Assembly (NCBI GenBank): GCA_022567305.1
Contig: JADFHF010000012.1
Span: 23,005-87,004, forward strand
Direction of reading: 5' to 3'
Origin: Bacteroidota bacterium
Lineage (GTDB): Bacteria > Bacteroidota > Rhodothermia > Rhodothermales > UBA10348
Length of the DNA: 64,000 nt
Below, one piece after another: positions 28,127-37,592 of this stretch. The first letter of the stretch is position 1, and every line of letters starts with the position of its first letter. The notes below the pieces were generated by a model. It was not told the DNA's origin. It did no database searches and saw only the letters and a list, made by a program, of their open reading frames with translations. The translations under genes and the position numbers were made by a program.

Positions 28127-28144
28127 GGTAACCATATGGTTACC
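28127..28144. promoter_or_regulatory. 18-bp perfect palindrome over the start codon, probable autoregulatory operator
   Basis: GGTAACCATATGGTTACC is its own complement and starts right after the -10 box. It contains the ATG of the ArsR-type regulator. ArsR repressors bind such dyads; occupation here would block both polymerase and initiation. It may also repress the divergent amidohydrolase. Confidence 0.7.
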
Positions 28145-28513
28145 AATACACATACAACTATTCACAGAAACGCCCACAACCTGGACCAAACGTTCGGGGC
28201 TCTGGCCGACTCGACGCGCCGCGCAATTCTCGTGCGACTAGCGAGTGGCGAGGCAACGGTGGGCGAGTTAGCCTGGCCGTTTGAAATATCCCGCCCGGCC
28301 ATATCCAAACATCTTCGTGTTCTGGAAAACGCAGGACTCGTCCGGCGAACCGTTGATGGAAGGATTAGCCGATGTGAGCTGGATGCCGCTCCGATGCGCG
28401 ATGCTTCGGAGTGGGTAGAGTTTTACCGCAAATATTGGGAGGGTCAGCTCGACCTCCTGGCCAGCTATTTCAACGAAAAGAAGAAAACCACTAACGAGGA
28501 AAAAGAGAAATGA
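28136..28513 (+). CDS. ArsR-family transcriptional regulator
   Basis: 125 aa winged helix protein: [27 protein letters not shown] (20-46), recognition helix [21 protein letters not shown] (about 51-71), then [14 protein letters not shown] and a helical tail ([20 protein letters not shown]). No metal-binding Cys motif (ELCVCDL) is present, so it belongs to the non-metal ArsR type that pairs with SRPBCC/AHSA1 partners, as here: the next gene overlaps its stop by 4 bp. Likely self-repressing through the palindrome at its start. Confidence 0.9.
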   Translation: MVTNTHTTIHRNAHNLDQTFGALADSTRRAILVRLASGEATVGELAWPFEISRPAISKHLRVLENAGLVRRTVDGRISRCELDAAPMRDASEWVEFYRKYWEGQLDLLASYFNEKKKTTNEEKEK

Positions 28514-28950
28514 GTGTCGAAACCACATCATCATTAAAATTGTCCAGGATCATCAACGGAACCCGAGAGGACGTATTCGATGCATGGACCAACCCTGAGC
28601 AGATCAAACAGTGGGCGGCGCCGGAGGGGATTACGGTCGAGCAATCTGACGTTGATCTGCGCGAAGGAGGAGAATACCTCCTTCTAATGCATGCCCCGGA
28701 GGACAAGATTCATACGGCTTTCGGAACCTACAAAGAAGTAGACCGACCGTCGAAACTGGTCTACAGTTGGGACTGGAAGGAAGAAGATTCCCAGATGGGC
28801 GATACGCTTGTGACCGTCGAATTTAATGCGATGGGTGAGACCACTGAGGTGGTCATTACCCACGAATTCTTCCCAAACGACGAGGTTCGGGACGGCCACG
28901 ACATGGGCTGGACGAGTTGCCTCAACCAGCTCGAACAGCTGTTCGTCTAA
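28510..28950 (+). CDS. SRPBCC/AHSA1-domain protein
   Basis: 146 aa START-like fold: [76 protein letters not shown] and the terminal [12 protein letters not shown]. Members bind hydrophobic ligands or chaperones and are found downstream of ArsR regulators. Start overlaps the arsR stop (ATGA). Its last 4 bp overlap the peroxiredoxin gene tail to tail. Confidence 0.9.
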   Translation: MSVETTSSLKLSRIINGTREDVFDAWTNPEQIKQWAAPEGITVEQSDVDLREGGEYLLLMHAPEDKIHTAFGTYKEVDRPSKLVYSWDWKEEDSQMGDTLVTVEFNAMGETTEVVITHEFFPNDEVRDGHDMGWTSCLNQLEQLFV

Positions 28951-29498
28951 TCGTCAGACTGTTGTTGTAATTCAGCGAGAGCCTCCAGCACTTCACCGCT
29001 GTGAGGATTCGGATTCACGCCAAGGAACACCTTTGCCACGACGCCTTCTGGGTCGATGACGAAGGTGTTTCTTGCTGACATTTTAACGTCACCGACTCCT
29101 CGTAGCGAGCCGTACTCTTCGGAAACAGTTGTTTCTGAATCTGAAAGCAGCTTAAACGTCAACCCCTCTTTGGCGCAGAAATCTTTATGGCTCTCGGCGC
29201 TGTCGACGCTGACTCCTAAGATCACCGTGTTGATTTCTTCGTATTTTTCCAGGTCACGCTGGAAATTTTTGGCCTGGATCGTACAGCCGCGAGTGAAATC
29301 TCTCGGGTAGAAATAGAGCACGACCCATTGTTCGCGATAGTCAACCAAGCTGACCTCGGTTCCTTCGTTGGAAACAAGCGTGAACTCAGGGGCGGGATCA
29401 CCCACTTCTGGCGGATCTCCGATGGGCGTCCAAGCGACCCAAAACAGGCCTGCTAGTGCTAAGACGACGCCAAGTGCGATGAAACGAAACTTCTTCAT
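28947..29498 (-). CDS. Membrane-anchored/exported peroxiredoxin (BCP/AhpC-TSA type)
   Basis: 183 aa. N-terminal helix FIALGVVLALAGLFWVAW (6-23) is a signal anchor. The thioredoxin fold shows GDPAPEFTLVSNEGTEVSL, VVLYFYPRDFTRGCTIQAKNF (peroxidatic Cys in FTRGCT), GVSVDSAESHKDF, LLSDSETTVSEEYGSL and a NTFVIDPEGVV segment. The usual BCP resolving Cys five residues later is missing (CTIQAK); another Cys is in DFCAKEGL. It reduces peroxides outside the cytoplasm. Convergent with the SRPBCC gene. Confidence 0.9.
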   Translation of the reverse strand: MKKFRFIALGVVLALAGLFWVAWTPIGDPPEVGDPAPEFTLVSNEGTEVSLVDYREQWVVLYFYPRDFTRGCTIQAKNFQRDLEKYEEINTVILGVSVDSAESHKDFCAKEGLTFKLLSDSETTVSEEYGSLRGVGDVKMSARNTFVIDPEGVVAKVFLGVNPNPHSGEVLEALAELQQQSDD

Positions 29499-29705
29499 GG
29501 TTCTTCGTGGGGAAGGAAGAGTGGAATGATGGTCTGAGGAATGCGAAAACCGAAGATGGGGAGCTTGGTTCCATCTGGCTACGACGTAGCGCTATTGCAA
29601 CTCAGAGCGGAATCCCGTTATTTGTGGGCCCATCGCGCGCAAGATTCATGAAAGGCGTCACCCTAAATCACCACGAAATACTCGACCTCGTACGAGAATG
29701 ATCAG

Positions 29706-32651
29706 ATGATCGGCCAAACCATTTCTCACTACCGGATCGAAGAGCAGCTCGGCGAGGGCGGGATGGGGATCGTGTATCGAGCCGTAGATACCAAACTCGA
29801 TCGAGACGTAGCCCTCAAGTTTCTTCCACCACGCCTCTCGACTGATCCGGAAGCGAAAGCTCGATTTGTACAGGAAGCCAAGGCAGCCTCAGGCCTCGAT
29901 CATCCCAATATCTGTACGATTTACGACATCGGTGAAGCTGATGATGGCGGTCTATTCATTGTGATGGCTTTTTACGAAGGCCAGACGCTCAAGTACGAAC
30001 TGCAGAGCGGAGCCATGGCGCCTGATCGCGCCGCTTCCATTGCCGCTCAAATCGCGGATGGTTTGAGAAAGGCGCACGGCGCCAACATGGTCCACCGAGA
30101 CATCAAGCCGGCGAACATCATGGTCACGTCCGAAGGCCGGGTTAAGATTCTGGATTTTGGAGTAGCCAAGCTGGCGGGAGGAGCTGACCTTACGAAAGCA
30201 GGCTCGACGGTTGGAACCACAGCGTATATGAGCCCGGAGCAGGCTCGGGGAGAACTCGTCGACGCGAGGGCAGATTTATGGTCTCTAGGAGTTCTTCTCT
30301 ACGAAATGCTCTCGGGTGAAAAGCCGTTTGGAGGCGAGTATGATCAGGCTGTGTTCTATTCCGTACTCAATGAGAATCCCAAACCACTGCCTGGTGTCGT
30401 ACCAGGAGAGCTGGCCAAAGTCGTCGAGAAACTGCTTGAAAAGTCGCCCGACGACCGATTTCAATCTGCAAATGAGGTGCTGACCGCGCTTGAACCTTGG
30501 GCTGATTCTCGAATACGAACGGCTGTACATCAAACGACCGTCACAGCACCGCCGCTTATTCCGAATCGCCTGGCAGCGTTGGCAGGAGGAATATTGCTGA
30601 TCGCGGTGCTGATATGGCTCTTCGTTCCGATGGGTGGGCAGGTGGCCGCCCCTGAGGATGAATTTGACCGCATTGCGGTTCTGCCTTTCAAGGTCCAGGG
30701 TGACGAAAGCCTTGCCTATCTCCGTGACGGCATGGTGACCATCTTAAGCGGTATGCTGGACGGAGCTGGACCCATTCGAAGCATTGATGCGAATCGGGTA
30801 ACCGGCTACGTGGAGCGCCATCCTGATTTCGTAATCGATCCAGAAGGAGGCCAGACGATCGCAGCAGAGCTGGGCGCCACCCGATACGTGATTGGAACCG
30901 TGGTGCAGGCGGGATCGGAAAGGCAACTCGAAGCCACGCTCTACGATGCCAATGGTGCCAGTCTGGCAATCGCGCAGTCCATGTTCACCGGGGACAATAC
31001 GTTCATGCCTGCGGTCGACGCATTGGCGCGCCAGCTCATTGGTAGCCAATTGGAAAATCCAGACACCCAGCTGCCGACGCTGGCTTCTGAAACAACCAAT
31101 TCAGTATCCGCGCTGAAAAGCTACCTTCTTGCAGAGCAGGCGCTCCGGAACGGCGACTGGGATTTAGCGATCGACCTGTCGCTTGCCGCCACCCGGGAGG
31201 ATTCCACATTCGCCCTCGCCTGGTTCGCACTCTCCGAAGCCTATGGTTGGGTGTCTGATTTCGATGCTGGGAGAGAGGCAATGTTTGAAGCATACAAATA
31301 CGTGGACCGCCTCGAAGGCAGTCTGCGCTTGCTCATCGAAGGTACATACGCCTTCGAGGCAGCGAAACCACATGACGCCGAGCGAATATTCAGGCGGATG
31401 GTCCGTGAGTATCCAAACGATGTGCGCGCTATCGCTGGGTTGGCGGAGCTGCTTTTCCACTTCAATCCATGGTTTGTCCGTGAAGGGGATCCACTTCGAG
31501 AATCATGGGACCTTTTCAATCAGGTTATCGAACTGGATCCGACCAATCAAGAATATCGGGAGCATCTCGCGCAGCTCGCGGTCAGATATGGGGGAGCTGT
31601 CCAACTGGACTCGCTCATTGCTCGCGTTCAAGGGGACAAATCGTACTACGCGAACCGCCTGGAATTCCTAACCGAAAACAGACAGGACGCCAAAGCGTTT
31701 CTGGCGAATGGTCCAGATTGGACGACTGTGCGTGTTTATGCTTGGTATGCTTATTTTGACGACAACTTCGCCGTAGCGACTGAACTATACGACTACCTGC
31801 TGGAGAATCGATTCGATTTCTCCACCGTCTTCATGACGCTCCCGACACTTATCCCATTTAACCGCGCATCAGCAGGGCGGATCAAGACCCGAAATAGCTA
31901 TTATGAAGAGTTTCGATCACCTGAATTGCAGGCCCATGAGCTCGCAAGCCGTGTTTTTGATGCCATACTACCGGGCTTCGAATGCTGTGCCGATGATTTG
32001 GAAGTATTGGAAGCTGATCTAAAGCGATTTGATGCTGCTGAGTTAGACACTTCTTCCTTGGAGTTCTTTGCTTGGCACGACGCAGCAAGGGATTACCTGC
32101 TCGGTCTTATCAGTTGGAAGAAGGGTGACGATGCCGCATTGCAGACGTATGCAGATCGTTTCGACACGGCGTGGTCAGGCGAGGGCCCGATTGTAGCCTC
32201 GTTCGGGCACGAACTTCGGGGTCTTGTCGCTTGGCGAAAAGGTGATCTAAAAGGAGCGCTCGGACACTTTGAGGGTGTATTAGGGGATTTCAACTGGCTT
32301 CAGATGGTCAATACGCTTCCAGGGCGAGCGACCCACTTCTGGTTTACCGCCGAGATCATGATCGAGTTGGGTCGATACGAGGACGCGATAAGGTATTTGG
32401 ATTATACCTATCGATTTTTCTCTTATGCACAGTGGCGCGGTCCAAGCGTCATCCGGCAAGGAGAAATCTACGAATTGATGGGAGACCTTGAAGCGGCGAT
32501 CGAGCGCTACGAACGAATCCAAAAAATCTGGTCTGGTGCTGACGAAGAGTTGCAGCCGCAACTTGTCCAGGCTCGCGCTCGAAGGGATGAGCTACTAATA
32601 CGACTTGGCCGCGAGTCGGCCGACTTACCGGTACCCGGACCTAGCAACTGA
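29706..32651 (+). CDS. Hanks-type Ser/Thr protein kinase with periplasmic repeat region
   Basis: 981 aa. Kinase domain 1-265: glycine loop LGEGGMGIVYRA, VALK (Lys38), HRDIKPAN (130-137), DFG (150-152) and GTTAYMSPEQARGE. One membrane helix follows (LAALAGGILLIAVLIWLFV, about 287-305). The outer part starts with a TolB/FlgO-like segment (DRIAVLPFKVQGDESLAYLRDGM) and continues as TPR-like helices (FALAWFALSEAYGW, PNDVRAIAGLAELLFHF, RYEDAIRYLDYTYRFF, GDLEAAIERYERI). It probably senses an extracytoplasmic cue and phosphorylates cytoplasmic targets. It has no operon partner. Its stop abuts the next gene's stop without a base between. Confidence 0.93.
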   Translation: MIGQTISHYRIEEQLGEGGMGIVYRAVDTKLDRDVALKFLPPRLSTDPEAKARFVQEAKAASGLDHPNICTIYDIGEADDGGLFIVMAFYEGQTLKYELQSGAMAPDRAASIAAQIADGLRKAHGANMVHRDIKPANIMVTSEGRVKILDFGVAKLAGGADLTKAGSTVGTTAYMSPEQARGELVDARADLWSLGVLLYEMLSGEKPFGGEYDQAVFYSVLNENPKPLPGVVPGELAKVVEKLLEKSPDDRFQSANEVLTALEPWADSRIRTAVHQTTVTAPPLIPNRLAALAGGILLIAVLIWLFVPMGGQVAAPEDEFDRIAVLPFKVQGDESLAYLRDGMVTILSGMLDGAGPIRSIDANRVTGYVERHPDFVIDPEGGQTIAAELGATRYVIGTVVQAGSERQLEATLYDANGASLAIAQSMFTGDNTFMPAVDALARQLIGSQLENPDTQLPTLASETTNSVSALKSYLLAEQALRNGDWDLAIDLSLAATREDSTFALAWFALSEAYGWVSDFDAGREAMFEAYKYVDRLEGSLRLLIEGTYAFEAAKPHDAERIFRRMVREYPNDVRAIAGLAELLFHFNPWFVREGDPLRESWDLFNQVIELDPTNQEYREHLAQLAVRYGGAVQLDSLIARVQGDKSYYANRLEFLTENRQDAKAFLANGPDWTTVRVYAWYAYFDDNFAVATELYDYLLENRFDFSTVFMTLPTLIPFNRASAGRIKTRNSYYEEFRSPELQAHELASRVFDAILPGFECCADDLEVLEADLKRFDAAELDTSSLEFFAWHDAARDYLLGLISWKKGDDAALQTYADRFDTAWSGEGPIVASFGHELRGLVAWRKGDLKGALGHFEGVLGDFNWLQMVNTLPGRATHFWFTAEIMIELGRYEDAIRYLDYTYRFFSYAQWRGPSVIRQGEIYELMGDLEAAIERYERIQKIWSGADEELQPQLVQARARRDELLIRLGRESADLPVPGPSN

Positions 32652-33677
32652 CTATTGACCCATCCCCACGATGTCCTCAACTACATCGTGAAGCGCATCC
32701 CAGATCTCGTCGTCGTAGTGGTTCCAGTAGTTGCCATTTCTGGAACCATTTCTGGAACCATGGCCATGACGATCGCGGAGCAGATCTCGCATATCGATAT
32801 CGTCCAGGTCCATGCTCTTTAGGTCATCGACAAAGAGTCTGTTCACCCGAAGGATTTTCATGGCGACGAGTCTGTCCGGCGTGAAATTCGAAAGCCCCAG
32901 CCGCTCCATCTTGTCGCGGTAGCGCACATCGATATCGTATATCCGCAGTCTCAGCGCCCGGTCAGGCGTCAGCGAATCAAACCCCAGCTCTTTCATTTCG
33001 CGCATAAAGCGGGCGTTGATCCTGTGGATGCGAAAAGAAATCAATTCGTCTGCTGTCAAATCCGGAAATCCGAGTTCCTCCATTTCGTCAATGAAGTCGG
33101 TGTCTACTCCATGAATCCTGAACGAGAGCAATTCATCGGCATCTAGGTCGGCGAATCCGAGTTCGGCCATTTCTCGAATAAAAGACGGTTTCACGCCATG
33201 AATTCTGAAAGACACGGCTTCGTCGGCGTCAAGCTCGAATCCCAGAGATTCCATTTCGGCCAGAAAATACCCATTCACGCCATGGATCTTGAAAGAGACC
33301 AGATCATCCCCCGAGAGATATCCAAGGTCCAACCCGCGCATCTCTTCTACGTATCGGGGCGAAACACCATGAATCCGGAAGGAAATCAAATCGTCCGCCG
33401 ATAGACGACCCATCTCCAGTTCACTCATCTTCTCGATAAACCGCGCGGTAACGCCGTGAATACGAAAGGAAATGAGCTCATCCGCATCCAGATTGTCGTA
33501 ACCGAGCTCTGACATCGACCGCACGAACGAATCGGTAACGCCGTGAATCCTGAAGGCTCGACGTTCATACCTGGTTTCTGCAATCGATTCCGCGGTTTGC
33601 GCAGAAACTGAAGCTGGCAAGAACGAAACAGAAAGGACTAAACACGCGGTCGCGAATAAGACAAATCGGGATTTCAT
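32652..33677 (-). CDS. Secreted protein with nine ~29-residue RIHGV repeats
   Basis: 341 aa from the ATG at 33677, which gives a good signal peptide (MKSRFVLFATACLVLSV...SAQT). The mature chain is almost only repeats of the form FRIHGVxxxFIxEMxELGFxxLxADELIS, each about 29 residues; the first seven agree well, the last two drift (LRIYDIDVRYRDKM, MKILRVNRLFVDDL). The same repeat occurs in tails of BlaR1/M56-type sensor proteins, so this may be a free-standing form of such a sensing or scaffolding module. The C-terminus is GHGSRNGSRNGNYW. Function unknown; convergent with the kinase gene. Confidence 0.8.
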   Translation of the reverse strand: MKSRFVLFATACLVLSVSFLPASVSAQTAESIAETRYERRAFRIHGVTDSFVRSMSELGYDNLDADELISFRIHGVTARFIEKMSELEMGRLSADDLISFRIHGVSPRYVEEMRGLDLGYLSGDDLVSFKIHGVNGYFLAEMESLGFELDADEAVSFRIHGVKPSFIREMAELGFADLDADELLSFRIHGVDTDFIDEMEELGFPDLTADELISFRIHRINARFMREMKELGFDSLTPDRALRLRIYDIDVRYRDKMERLGLSNFTPDRLVAMKILRVNRLFVDDLKSMDLDDIDMRDLLRDRHGHGSRNGSRNGNYWNHYDDEIWDALHDVVEDIVGMGQ

Positions 33678-33917
33678 GACTGGTATCGTACGTAGTTTCA
33701 ATATGTGCTAGATTTCTAGCATAACGGATGGATGTGGAAATGGTTACATCCGATGGTTGGACAATCTATAATTACGCTTGGTTGGCTGACAACGACATGC
33801 TAGACGAAGAACGGCAATCGTATTTGTTTGCCGATGTTGTGTTCAACTGAATCGAGGACCCGAAAGAAAGGGGCTAGGACACACGAATAACTCTATATCG
33901 CGATCAGCGGGATTTGC

Positions 33918-34274
33918 TTACGCTCGCCCAAGTGCGCGCTTCCACCATTTCTTGCTGTTCGCGCGAGCGATCGCTTCGTCTCGTCTGGCCTTTTCTGCCG
34001 CAGCTTCCGTTTCTTCCAATTCGGCAATTTCTTTCAGGCGAATGGTTCCGGTCTCTTGAATTTCGGAGATGCTTACTCCTGGATCGCCATTCGGCTTGGA
34101 GACGAGTACATGGCCTTTCTCCTGGAGCTGCATAGCCATGGCCCAGACATGATCGTTCATGAATCCGGGAATCTTGGCGCTTCCGTGTGTTCTTGTTTTT
34201 GGATGGGCCGTTGCAGATGCCGCATATTCTAAAATTGCTTTCTCAAGAACTGTCTGGTAATCCAACGAAGTCAC
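33918..34274 (-). CDS. Hypothetical small soluble protein
   Basis: 118 aa beginning with a GTG and no strong ribosome site. The middle (GSAKIPGFMNDHVWAMAMQLQEKGHVLVSKPNGDPGVSIS) looks like a compact fold; the tail is a charged helix (ELEETEAAAEKARRDEAIARANSKKWWKRALGRA). No family recognised. The amino acid mix argues for a real protein, the start is uncertain. Confidence 0.5.
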   Translation of the reverse strand: MTSLDYQTVLEKAILEYAASATAHPKTRTHGSAKIPGFMNDHVWAMAMQLQEKGHVLVSKPNGDPGVSISEIQETGTIRLKEIAELEETEAAAEKARRDEAIARANSKKWWKRALGRA

Positions 34275-34356
34275 CTGATTGTCTGCGTGAAAGCCGTGTG
34301 CTACGGCGATGCATGATCAGAGTTACAGGGAAAATGAGAATGTAAGTTTCTCCCTT

Positions 34357-34610
34357 TTACAGACGCGGTGGTACATAGAGGAACCGACCTAAACGATTCT
34401 CTTCACCAGGGCTAATCGCATCGAGCCGGTAGACCACCCATACCCACTTGCCGAGGAGGTCTTGCTCTAACCCGTTGATGTGCTTACCCTTGAGTGAGAA
34501 CAGTCTGTAGAAATAGAAGCCCACACCGAATAAGCTGCCTGTTTCAGGCTCAGACGACGTGCTTATTGCCCACGACGCACCATTTAGAGGACCAATGAGA
34601 CCCGATAAAA
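34357..34610 (-). pseudogene. Possible gene remnant without start codon, overlapping the MBL gene's 5' end
   Basis: On the minus strand an open frame of about 85 codons ends at a TAA (34357-34359) and reads like protein: GSLFGVGFYFYRLFSLKGKH, GLEQDLLGKWVWVVYRLDA, RLGRFLYVPPRL. It has no usable start and runs antisense into the MBL gene. It may be the 3' relic of a lost gene. No family recognised; this could be chance. The rest of the intergenic stretch (34275-34594) shows nothing else. Confidence 0.3.
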
Positions 34611-35527
34611 AAATCCAGTTCCAGCTTTTTTACATCATGTTATTCGCTGTCTCAACAGGGACGGTATTCGCTCAGCAAAACTTCGACGACGTTGAAATTC
34701 AGGCCATTCCGGTCGCGGACGGAATTTATATGCTCACCGGTTCTGGAGGAAACCTCGGCCTTTCAGTTGGAGATGAAGGTGCGTTCCTGATAGACGATCA
34801 GTTCGCGCCGTTAACCGAGAAAATTTTATTAGCGATCAAAGAACAAACTGACCACCAAGTTCAGTTCGTAGTCAATACACATTGGCACGGCGATCATACC
34901 GGAGGGAATGAAAGTATGGGCGAGGCTGGTGCCATAATCGTGGCCCACGAAAACGTGCGGAAGCAGATGACCGTCGATCATTTCCTGGCCGCGTTCAACA
35001 GTACAACACCGGCGTCACCTGAAAGCGCACTACCAGTCGTCACATTTACGGAATCGGTAACGTTTCACTGGAATGGGGACGAAATTCGAGTTTTTCATGT
35101 AGATCCGGCGCACACGGACGGCGATTCGGTCATTCACTTCAAGAGATCGAACGTGATTCATGCAGGGGATGTCTTTTTCAACGGGATGTATCCATTTTTC
35201 GACACATCGACCGGTGGATCGCTTGGCGGAATGATGGCGGCGACAGCCCGGATACTCGAGCACACGAACGATGAAACGAAGATTATCCCGGGCCACGGTG
35301 CGCTTGCAGGTAGGATGGAGTTAGAGCAGTATTACGAAATGCTCGTTACCGCGCGCGATCTGATTAAGGAGCATGTGGACGCTGGGAAATCCCGCGATGA
35401 GGTCATCGCAGCAAAGCCGACCGAGACCTTGGATGCCACGTGGGGAGGAGGCTTTCTCCCGCCAGACATGTGGGTTGGCATCGTCTATGACGGAATGCAA
35501 CTCTTTTCGACCGGGGTCGGAGAGTAG
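34595..35527 (+). CDS. Exported MBL-fold metallo-hydrolase
   Basis: 310 aa from the ATG at 34595, which has TAGAGGA just upstream; the frame is open to 34559. Signal peptide MRPDKKIQFQLFYIMLFAVS...FAQQ. The metal site is HWHGDHTGG (about 95-103), with further His in VDPAHTDGDSVIHF, DVFF and IPGHG. Similar to quinoprotein-relay/B-class lactamase-like hydrolases of Bacteroidota; substrate unknown. Acts in the periplasm. Confidence 0.85.
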   Translation: MRPDKKIQFQLFYIMLFAVSTGTVFAQQNFDDVEIQAIPVADGIYMLTGSGGNLGLSVGDEGAFLIDDQFAPLTEKILLAIKEQTDHQVQFVVNTHWHGDHTGGNESMGEAGAIIVAHENVRKQMTVDHFLAAFNSTTPASPESALPVVTFTESVTFHWNGDEIRVFHVDPAHTDGDSVIHFKRSNVIHAGDVFFNGMYPFFDTSTGGSLGGMMAATARILEHTNDETKIIPGHGALAGRMELEQYYEMLVTARDLIKEHVDAGKSRDEVIAAKPTETLDATWGGGFLPPDMWVGIVYDGMQLFSTGVGE

Positions 35528-35800
35528 CAACGCAGGTGTTTTTATCTCTTTAATCGGTCTGTTAGTGATGGACGAGCGTCTCGTTCGCATCAGCACCCCT
35601 TGATCCTAGATCAAGTGTCCGCTGTGGAGAAGTCGGTCCAGGATGGCGTCAGCGATCGTCGCTTTGCTGCGGCGGCGGCTTTCCTATTCTACGCTCAAGT
35701 ACGAACCCTTCTCGGGGTAAGGCTCCCGGTAATGTCTACTTGTCGGGAGTCATTTTGGGTATGATGGTCGCGTTAATCACCTTGTTAACAGATGCCTCGT

Positions 35801-36445
35801 TCATTCCTGCTTCGTCAATTCCAGACTCAGCGTAATGGTAATGTCTCGTCCGGCGATAAGCCCTCCCACTTCGGTTAGACGATCAAAATTCAGGTGATAA
35901 TCAAACCGATCTAATACGGCACTTAGTTCGAATCCCGCCCTTTTACCTCCTTGTGTTTCAATGGCACCCAGGAAGGTCCCTTCCAATACGAACTCCTTTG
36001 TCACATCCTTAATCGTCAAATCTCCCACAAGCTCGAATTCATCTCCATCTACGTTTCGAATCTCTTTACTCGTAAATGTTATCTGCGGATACGTTACAGC
36101 ATCAAAAAAGTCAGATGAACGAAGATGATTGTCTCTGCGCTCCACTCCGGTTTCAAGACTTTCAACTTCAATAGTTGCCGACACTTCCAACGTGTTTAAA
36201 TCCGACTCGTCAAACTCAATCGTAGCGCTGAACGTCTTGAAGTCGCCGCGCACTTTGAACATTCCCATGTGCCGGGCGCTAAAGCCGACTTCCGAATGAT
36301 TATAATCAACCGACCACGACGCTCTGTCGTCTGACATGTTGATGGCGGGAGAGGATTCTGATTTCTCAATGGATTGGAATCTGAAGCCGGATAAAAGGAC
36401 GATTAGTGCGGCTAAACCAATAATTTTTAAATGGTTACTCATCAT
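35801..36445 (-). CDS. YceI-family periplasmic lipid-binding protein
   Basis: 214 aa with N-terminal export signal (LKIIGLAALIVLLSGF). The lipocalin-like fold markers are WSVDYNHSEVGFSARHMGMFKVRGDF, SLETGVERRDNHLRSSDFFDAVTYPQITF, GDLTIKDVTKEFVLEG and the last strand GLIAGRDITITLSLEL. YceI binds isoprenoid chains. No obvious operon. Long intergenic regions on both sides. Confidence 0.93.
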   Translation of the reverse strand: MMSNHLKIIGLAALIVLLSGFRFQSIEKSESSPAINMSDDRASWSVDYNHSEVGFSARHMGMFKVRGDFKTFSATIEFDESDLNTLEVSATIEVESLETGVERRDNHLRSSDFFDAVTYPQITFTSKEIRNVDGDEFELVGDLTIKDVTKEFVLEGTFLGAIETQGGKRAGFELSAVLDRFDYHLNFDRLTEVGGLIAGRDITITLSLELTKQE

Positions 36446-36914
36446 GGCAATTGAAGTGTTGTTGTGACCAATGTTTAGGCGTTCGAAAGCTGCTAGCAGC
36501 GCGACGACGGAAGGTACGATCTATGTCAACTTCGACGCGTGTTCGTTACCACCAGTTTGATGCTCGTAATACGCTGCTACGACTTGATCGACCACCTCGG
36601 TAGGGATATTTCGTTGTTGGATGGTACTCTCGATTAAAACCCCCTCACCCACCGGACATCAGCTGAGCGAGGTGTGTCTTAGGAGGCTTTCCAGTGAACT
36701 TAGTGGCGATCGCATTAGCGCCGTATAATGTAGAAATACACAAATCAACTCGATTCTAAGAGTGATGGTTGTTCCACGAGGCTCCGAACCACATCGTGAC
36801 ATCGGGACTTTCTGGTTCTACCGTAGTGGGTAATCAAGTAACGCGACTGGCGGACGCACCCAGTGTTCGTCGATTATCGACCACAGGTTACATGTTCAAA
36901 GCAGTAGGGCAGTC
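36446..36914. other. Intergenic region of about 470 bp
   Basis: No supported gene. A 43-codon minus-strand frame with GTG start (36521-36652, ESTIQQRNIPTEVVDQVVAA) is protein-like but too short to call. No repeat or terminator recognised. Confidence 0.4.
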
Positions 36915-37163
36915 ATGAGTGGAGGCATGTGTTACAGTTTCGACGATCTGTTCCGCGCTGTAAAGCGTCGTGATATGACCGAGTCCGAGGCACGTCAGTT
37001 CAGGAATATGACTCAAGACGAGAAGAACAGAATGGTGAAACAATTGGTCAATCAATCCGACGGTGCCTTCAAGTCCGAAGATCGCGTCGGGTCAGATGGG
37101 CGGACATATACGGCATTCGAGGCCACACGTGATTTCGAGATGGAGCAACGCCGGCGCGTCTAG
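36915..37163 (+). CDS. Small hypothetical protein
   Basis: 82 aa, rich in charged residues: CYSFDDLFRAVKRRDMTESEARQFRNMTQDEKNRMVKQLV, then DRVGSDGRTYTAFEATRDFE. Looks like a compact helical protein; no family recognised. Alone between long non-coding stretches. Confidence 0.5.
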   Translation: MSGGMCYSFDDLFRAVKRRDMTESEARQFRNMTQDEKNRMVKQLVNQSDGAFKSEDRVGSDGRTYTAFEATRDFEMEQRRRV

Positions 37164-37592
37164 GTATCAAGCCATATAAGCCGGTCAAGTGTTATGATAT
37201 CGCCGAACCCGACCACTGAGGATTAAGAATTGAAAAGTACAATCGGCAGGAAAATAGCCGCCGTGATGGCGACCTTGGCTCGGTCGGCTTCGTATTAATT
37301 GCAGATCCTCGAGCAGTTTCGGGCATTCGCCTACGAACTGCGGAAGCGAGAATCATCCGAGAAATATTCCGACAGAATCGAGAGAGTTGTCCCGATGCTG
37401 AGGCTCGAGTGACGACAGGAAAGATAACGGAGGGGCACGTAGCGCCAGCTCTTTAGATCTTTCACCAGCTTTCCTGTCCGCTGATTCGAAACCCGCCTCC
37501 GGAGTTTCGTACCATTCCGCCGCCACCACTATGGACGCCCCTGTAAACCAATCCGGCACTGCCCGTGTCTATCGCGGCAAATCAGGTGCCTG
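37164..37592. other. Intergenic region of about 430 bp upstream of the sigma factor
   Basis: A damaged frame (TTG at 37230, LKSTIGRKIAAVMATLARSA, stop, then QILEQFRAFAYELRKRESSEK to 37412) may be gene debris. No promoter consensus could be fixed. A part of the ECF regulator's own promoter probably lies at 37450-37590. Confidence 0.35.

Noticed and set aside
29507..29701. 64-codon ORF before the kinase gene
   Set aside because: No ribosome site, no family, ends just before the kinase start; probably leader DNA.
32737..32760. Short tandem DNA repeat (ccatttctgga) at the end of the RIHGV gene
   Set aside because: Only a two-fold SRNG codon repeat in the coding tail; not a functional element by itself.
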